From the IMG/VR virus record IMGVR_UViG_3300032665_000178, positions 1 to 24,973 of that record: a stretch of DNA of 24,973 nt; one strand, given 5' to 3'. A program made the translations under genes and the position numbers. Under the pieces are notes generated by a model. It was not told the DNA's origin. It made no database searches and saw only the letters and a program-made list of their open reading frames with translations. This DNA comes from a virus. Shown here in pieces: positions 22,297-24,973 of this stretch (positions are counted from its first letter, which is position 1; each line of letters starts with the position of its first letter).

Positions 22297-22330
22297 TATA
22301 TTTCTCCTAATTAATGTCTCGATTAGATAA

Positions 22331-22353
22331 GGCGGGGATTTTAAGTCCCCGCC
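22331..22353 (-). terminator. Strong GC hairpin after major capsid gene (terminator / attenuator)
   Basis: GGCGGGGA-loop of seven-TCCCCGCC is a perfect eight-base-pair stem about 30 bases after the capsid stop. On the minus strand it is followed by TTATCTAAT, a weak U-tract, so it may only reduce read-through, leaving capsid transcript more abundant than the genes after it, or protect the 3' end of the capsid mRNA. Confidence 0.7.
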
Positions 22354-22384
22354 CTTTAAGCAATATTAAGTTGTAAGGGGTTTC

Positions 22385-23458
22385 TTAATTTGTTTCAATT
22401 ACTACGACGCTCTGGTCAGTAATTAGACCGAGGCCGAAGATTGAGTACCAAGCAAGAGCGTGCTCACGGCCGAAGTCCAAGATACCGCCATCGCGGAGCT
22501 CGACTGGAAGTGAGATAGCGTGACCAAATGCGTTGTCACCGATCATAATAGCTGAATAGCGATCTGATCCGCCATTACCTGTGAGGGTGTTAGGTGTTGT
22601 GTAACCGCCGCCAGGAACAACAACTGGGTTAGCAACTGTTGAGTCTGCTGTGTAGTTTGCACCAGCACCACCAGGAACGTGAAGAACCTGTGTTGTTTCG
22701 ATGAATACTACGTCATAGAGGCGACCAATTTCACCAAGCATGAAGTTACCAGGAGCAGCGTACTTTGTTACTTCGATGAACTCAGGGTTGTCACGAAGTG
22801 TACGTGATTGGTGTGGGTGAACGAAGCAGACGTAGGTCTCTCCCAACCTTGGGATGTTCTTGGTAGCAAGGGTCTCAACTGTGTCCTTGATAACGTGAGG
22901 TGTCAAGTAGCTTGAACCTGTCATCGCTGCACGGTTTGCAGCAAAGGTGCCGTATCCGTACCAGTTGTTAACTGCTGAAGAGATAGATGAGCGATCTTCA
23001 CCGTAAAGTGTTGAAGAAGCTGCATAGAGTGTGTCGCGTGAAAGCTGATCGATGTAAACAGCCATGTTACGACCGAGAAGACGTGAAGCAGAAGCCATAA
23101 CGTCATCGAATGAAGCGTTCAAAAGAAGCTCAGAAACAGCAAGAGCATAACCATGCTCAGCTACTGTGATTGAGAACTGTTGAGCGGTAAGAGCGTTAGT
23201 CTGCATACGGACACCTTCAACGAGAGGTGAAGCGAATCCGAGGTTGTTGTAACGCATGAAGTTGATCTGAAGACCAGGAGCTACTCCGAGCTCTGTCTTC
23301 TTTACTGCAAATTGCTCAAAGCGAAGGATAGGCATAGCCTGGAACAAGATTTCCTTGGACCAGATTGTCTGAATCGCTTGAGTCAATTGGGTGTTTGTAC
23401 CTGAGTACGCTGTAGGTGCGGCAGCTAAATTGCCTGTTCCTGTAATTCCACTAGCCAT
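22385..23458 (-). CDS. Major capsid protein (N4-gp56-like family)
   Basis: A 357-residue HK97-fold type capsid protein. The N-terminus TQLTQAIQTIWSKEILFQAM is followed by PGLQINFMRYNNLGFASPLV and EGVRMQTNALTAQQFSITVA, the pattern of the N4-gp56 family (a xxVxFxRYxxLxxxxPLxEG box and then TxQQxxxTVxxxGYAxxxSE). Later segments are VYIDQLSRDTLY, IPRLGETYVCFVHPHQSRTL, PGNFMLGEIGRLYDVVFIET and YSAIMIGDNAFG. It follows the scaffold gene in normal head-gene order. Codon choice looks more uniform and its GC somewhat higher than in the neighbouring fibre genes, as expected for the most abundant virion protein. AAAGGA lies before ATG 23458. Confidence 0.9.
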   Translation of the reverse strand: MASGITGTGNLAAAPTAYSGTNTQLTQAIQTIWSKEILFQAMPILRFEQFAVKKTELGVAPGLQINFMRYNNLGFASPLVEGVRMQTNALTAQQFSITVAEHGYALAVSELLLNASFDDVMASASRLLGRNMAVYIDQLSRDTLYAASSTLYGEDRSSISSAVNNWYGYGTFAANRAAMTGSSYLTPHVIKDTVETLATKNIPRLGETYVCFVHPHQSRTLRDNPEFIEVTKYAAPGNFMLGEIGRLYDVVFIETTQVLHVPGGAGANYTADSTVANPVVVPGGGYTTPNTLTGNGGSDRYSAIMIGDNAFGHAISLPVELRDGGILDFGREHALAWYSIFGLGLITDQSVVVIETN

Positions 23459-23538
23459 TTAAGGTAGTTTCCTTTCGAGAGTGTTCAATGAACGTGGTTG
23501 ATAGTTGTAGATACTAGTAGGTTTTAGTTGATTAAGTG

Positions 23539-24324
23539 TTATCCCAAGATTCCAGTGGTCTTACCTTGCGCTCGAGAGCTCAAGATACTTCCACGGATTT
23601 TTGCGTATTCGTTCATCGGCATAGCTGCAATATCTGCTGCTGTAAACTGACGTGATTCCGAATTGTTTTCCAGCGGTCCATTGCCTGGCAAAGTTGCTCT
23701 TACGCCTGGCATTTCTCTACGCTGTTGCTGGATAGCAGACTGCGCAGATTCCAAGATACTGTTAGAACGCTCAACTAAACTCTCGATGCTTGCACTAATC
23801 TCTTCAGGAGTATTGCCCTGAACGTAGTCAAGTAGTTGCGGAATGATGTTATCGCGGTTCTGCTCAATAGCTTGGGTACGAAAAGCTTGCAGTTCTGCAA
23901 ACTGACGTTCACGCTCCAGGAGAGCGAAGGCTCGTTCACGCTCATGGCGCTCACGCTCCAACTGCTCTTTCAACTCTTCAGCAGTAAGCTTTGCAAATTC
24001 CTTAGCGTCGAGTTCTTCCTCTAGCTTTGTTCGTTGCTTAGCTTCTTGTTCAGCAGCTTCTTGAGCTGCCTTCTCTGCCTTAAGAGCTGCCTTTTCTTCA
24101 CGTTCTTTCTTAATGATTGCAAGTTCTTCCTTGAGACGTTCAATCTCTGGGTACAACTTGTCTTTCTCTTGAGAACGAACTTTTGCTAAGTCCTCTTCAG
24201 TGTAGAACTTAACATTTTGCTCAGAAGTAGCAGCAGGCGCGTCAACGCCCTGCACATTTACTACTGGAGCTATTCCTGATTCTTCTGCAAAAGCAGAGAT
24301 CATTTGGTCTGCAGTTTCTGACAT
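23539..24324 (-). CDS. Capsid scaffolding protein, coiled coil
   Basis: A 261-residue protein between portal and capsid genes. The acidic N-terminus is followed by a long Glu/Lys/Ala-rich coiled coil (about 45-170), for example KLYPEIERLKEELAIIKKER, and then a C-terminal region QRREMPGVRATLP with FTAADIAAMPMNEYAKIRGS. The position, charge pattern and long helix are typical of phage scaffolding proteins. The FTxxDIxxMxxxEYxKxR motif near the C-terminus is common in scaffolds of actinobacterial phages and should contact the capsid protein. No serine-protease motif was seen, so a separate prohead protease is not encoded here. AAAAGGA precedes the ATG. Confidence 0.85.
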   Translation of the reverse strand: MSETADQMISAFAEESGIAPVVNVQGVDAPAATSEQNVKFYTEEDLAKVRSQEKDKLYPEIERLKEELAIIKKEREEKAALKAEKAAQEAAEQEAKQRTKLEEELDAKEFAKLTAEELKEQLERERHERERAFALLERERQFAELQAFRTQAIEQNRDNIIPQLLDYVQGNTPEEISASIESLVERSNSILESAQSAIQQQRREMPGVRATLPGNGPLENNSESRQFTAADIAAMPMNEYAKIRGSILSSRAQGKTTGILG

Positions 24325-24395
24325 ACTTATATCCTTTTATCCTAGGGGTCGTTTTCCAAATGCCTTGCGGCGTATCACGTATGACCTAACTTGTT

Positions 24396-24434
24396 GTTAT
24401 AGTCTTTATTTTGACAATTTAATTACAAATTGTC
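24396..24434 (-). promoter_or_regulatory. AT-rich intergenic dyad and -10-like box before the scaffold gene
   Basis: In the 123-base spacer between portal and scaffold, GACAATTT-GTAATT-AAATTGTC (24434-24413 on the minus strand) is a perfect eight-base inverted repeat followed by an A-rich run, so not a terminator in this direction. TATAAC (24401-24396) follows and looks like a -10 box, but no standard -35 lies 17 bases upstream. An operator with a promoter for the scaffold and capsid genes is possible. Confidence 0.35.
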
Positions 24435-24447
24435 TGCATAAAGGCTT

Positions 24448-24973
24448 TTATTTTTCGTACTCTTGTGGTATTCGTCTCTGAGGGAGTTTCGTACCATAAG
24501 CATCAGTTACTAGGCGGCTGCGGAGTTGTTGGTCTCCAAGCTGAGCGGCCATAGTGGCTTCATCCAAGATCACTGGTTCCTCAGGAGTCATTGGCATTTC
24601 TTGGCCTTCTGGGCCAGTAGAGTTCATAGGTGTAGAAGGTGCTCCAGCGCCACCAGGCATAGCGCCTGTGATTGCTGCAATATCCTGCTCAATTTGAGTA
24701 TTGATAAGTTTGAGGGCTCCATCAGCCATAGCGTCATCTTGTAGCTCTTGACGAATTTCTGTAAGCTTCTCAGCAGGGAAAGGCTCACCAAGGGTGCGCA
24801 AAGCGCCTTCTTTAGACTCAAGGCCAAGTGACAATTTAGTCTGAACCTCATTAAGAGTGATCAACTTGTCAAGAGGAAGTGGCTGTTCAAAGTGAACGTA
24901 TGAGCGGAAAGTAATAGGGTCATTAAGATCCAACTTAGGAAGCTGACCTGGCTTCAACGGCACAGTGTTTGTG
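24448..24973 (-). CDS. Portal protein, C-terminal part (5' end outside window)
   Basis: The frame is open from the right edge to TAA at 24450-24448, about 174 residues. A GTG at 24963 could be read as a start, but the upstream codons (TNTV) stay open to the edge and no ribosome site can be seen, so I treat it as the end of a longer gene. The segment DLNDPITFRSYVHFEQPLPL then DKLITLNEVQTKLSLGLESK, GALRTLGEPFPAEKL and LKLINTQIEQ is typical of the helical C-terminal part of phage portal proteins, and a Pro/Gly/Met-rich tail follows. The position before scaffold and capsid supports this. Portal dodecamers form the DNA gate at the capsid vertex. Confidence 0.8.
   Translation of the reverse strand, partial: TNTVPLKPGQLPKLDLNDPITFRSYVHFEQPLPLDKLITLNEVQTKLSLGLESKEGALRTLGEPFPAEKLTEIRQELQDDAMADGALKLINTQIEQDIAAITGAMPGGAGAPSTPMNSTGPEGQEMPMTPEEPVILDEATMAAQLGDQQLRSRLVTDAYGTKLPQRRIPQEYEK

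Overview
This window is part of the structural (virion) module of a tailed phage with a contractile tail, a myovirus-type caudovirus. No host-type genes, integrase, tRNA or CRISPR array are visible. The DNA is moderately AT-rich, most genes have good Shine-Dalgarno sites, and stop/start overlaps are frequent. The many Gly/Thr/Gln-rich fibre proteins resemble those of freshwater and marine environmental phages. A low-GC freshwater actinobacterium or cyanobacterium would be a reasonable host guess, but nothing here proves it.

Most genes lie on the minus strand, so transcription runs from high to low coordinates. In that order the region encodes: the portal C-terminus (24973-24448), a coiled-coil scaffold (24324-23539), an N4-gp56-like major capsid protein (23458-22385), a small structural protein (22296-21931) and a head-tail adaptor fused to an Ig-like domain (21821-20757). 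A fibre block follows: three collagen-like or beta-rich fibre proteins (20764-15368), a small beta protein and a Gly-rich adhesin (15367-14211), and a 55-aa zinc-ribbon miniprotein (14195-14028). After an interruption the minus strand resumes with a second small beta protein/Gly-rich adhesin unit (11477-9571), a cyanophage-type virion protein, a likely neck protein, several tiny basic proteins, neck and tail-completion proteins, the tail sheath, the tail tube, a tail assembly chaperone with an apparent frameshifted extension, the tape measure protein, and a truncated baseplate or minor tail gene at the left edge.

The interruption is a plus-strand island (about 11563-14057). It holds a GH130-like beta-propeller protein, a TPR-like protein and an FkbM methyltransferase, all overlapping as one operon, plus a frameshifted remnant of a second TPR-like gene. 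It has its own apparently leaderless promoter. It sits between two similar adhesin units, so a role in glycan modification linked to receptor binding or virion decoration is a sensible inference.

The best candidate for something new at sequence level is the tail assembly chaperone at 3181-4117. Its downstream frame has no usable start codon, ends just before the tape measure start, and overlaps the zero frame at TTG TTT CGT. That is the sequence context expected for +1 frameshifting on TTT C. Other points of note are an extra beta module inserted in the tail sheath, duplicated modules in the fibres, and several genes of 24-66 residues that are easy to miss.
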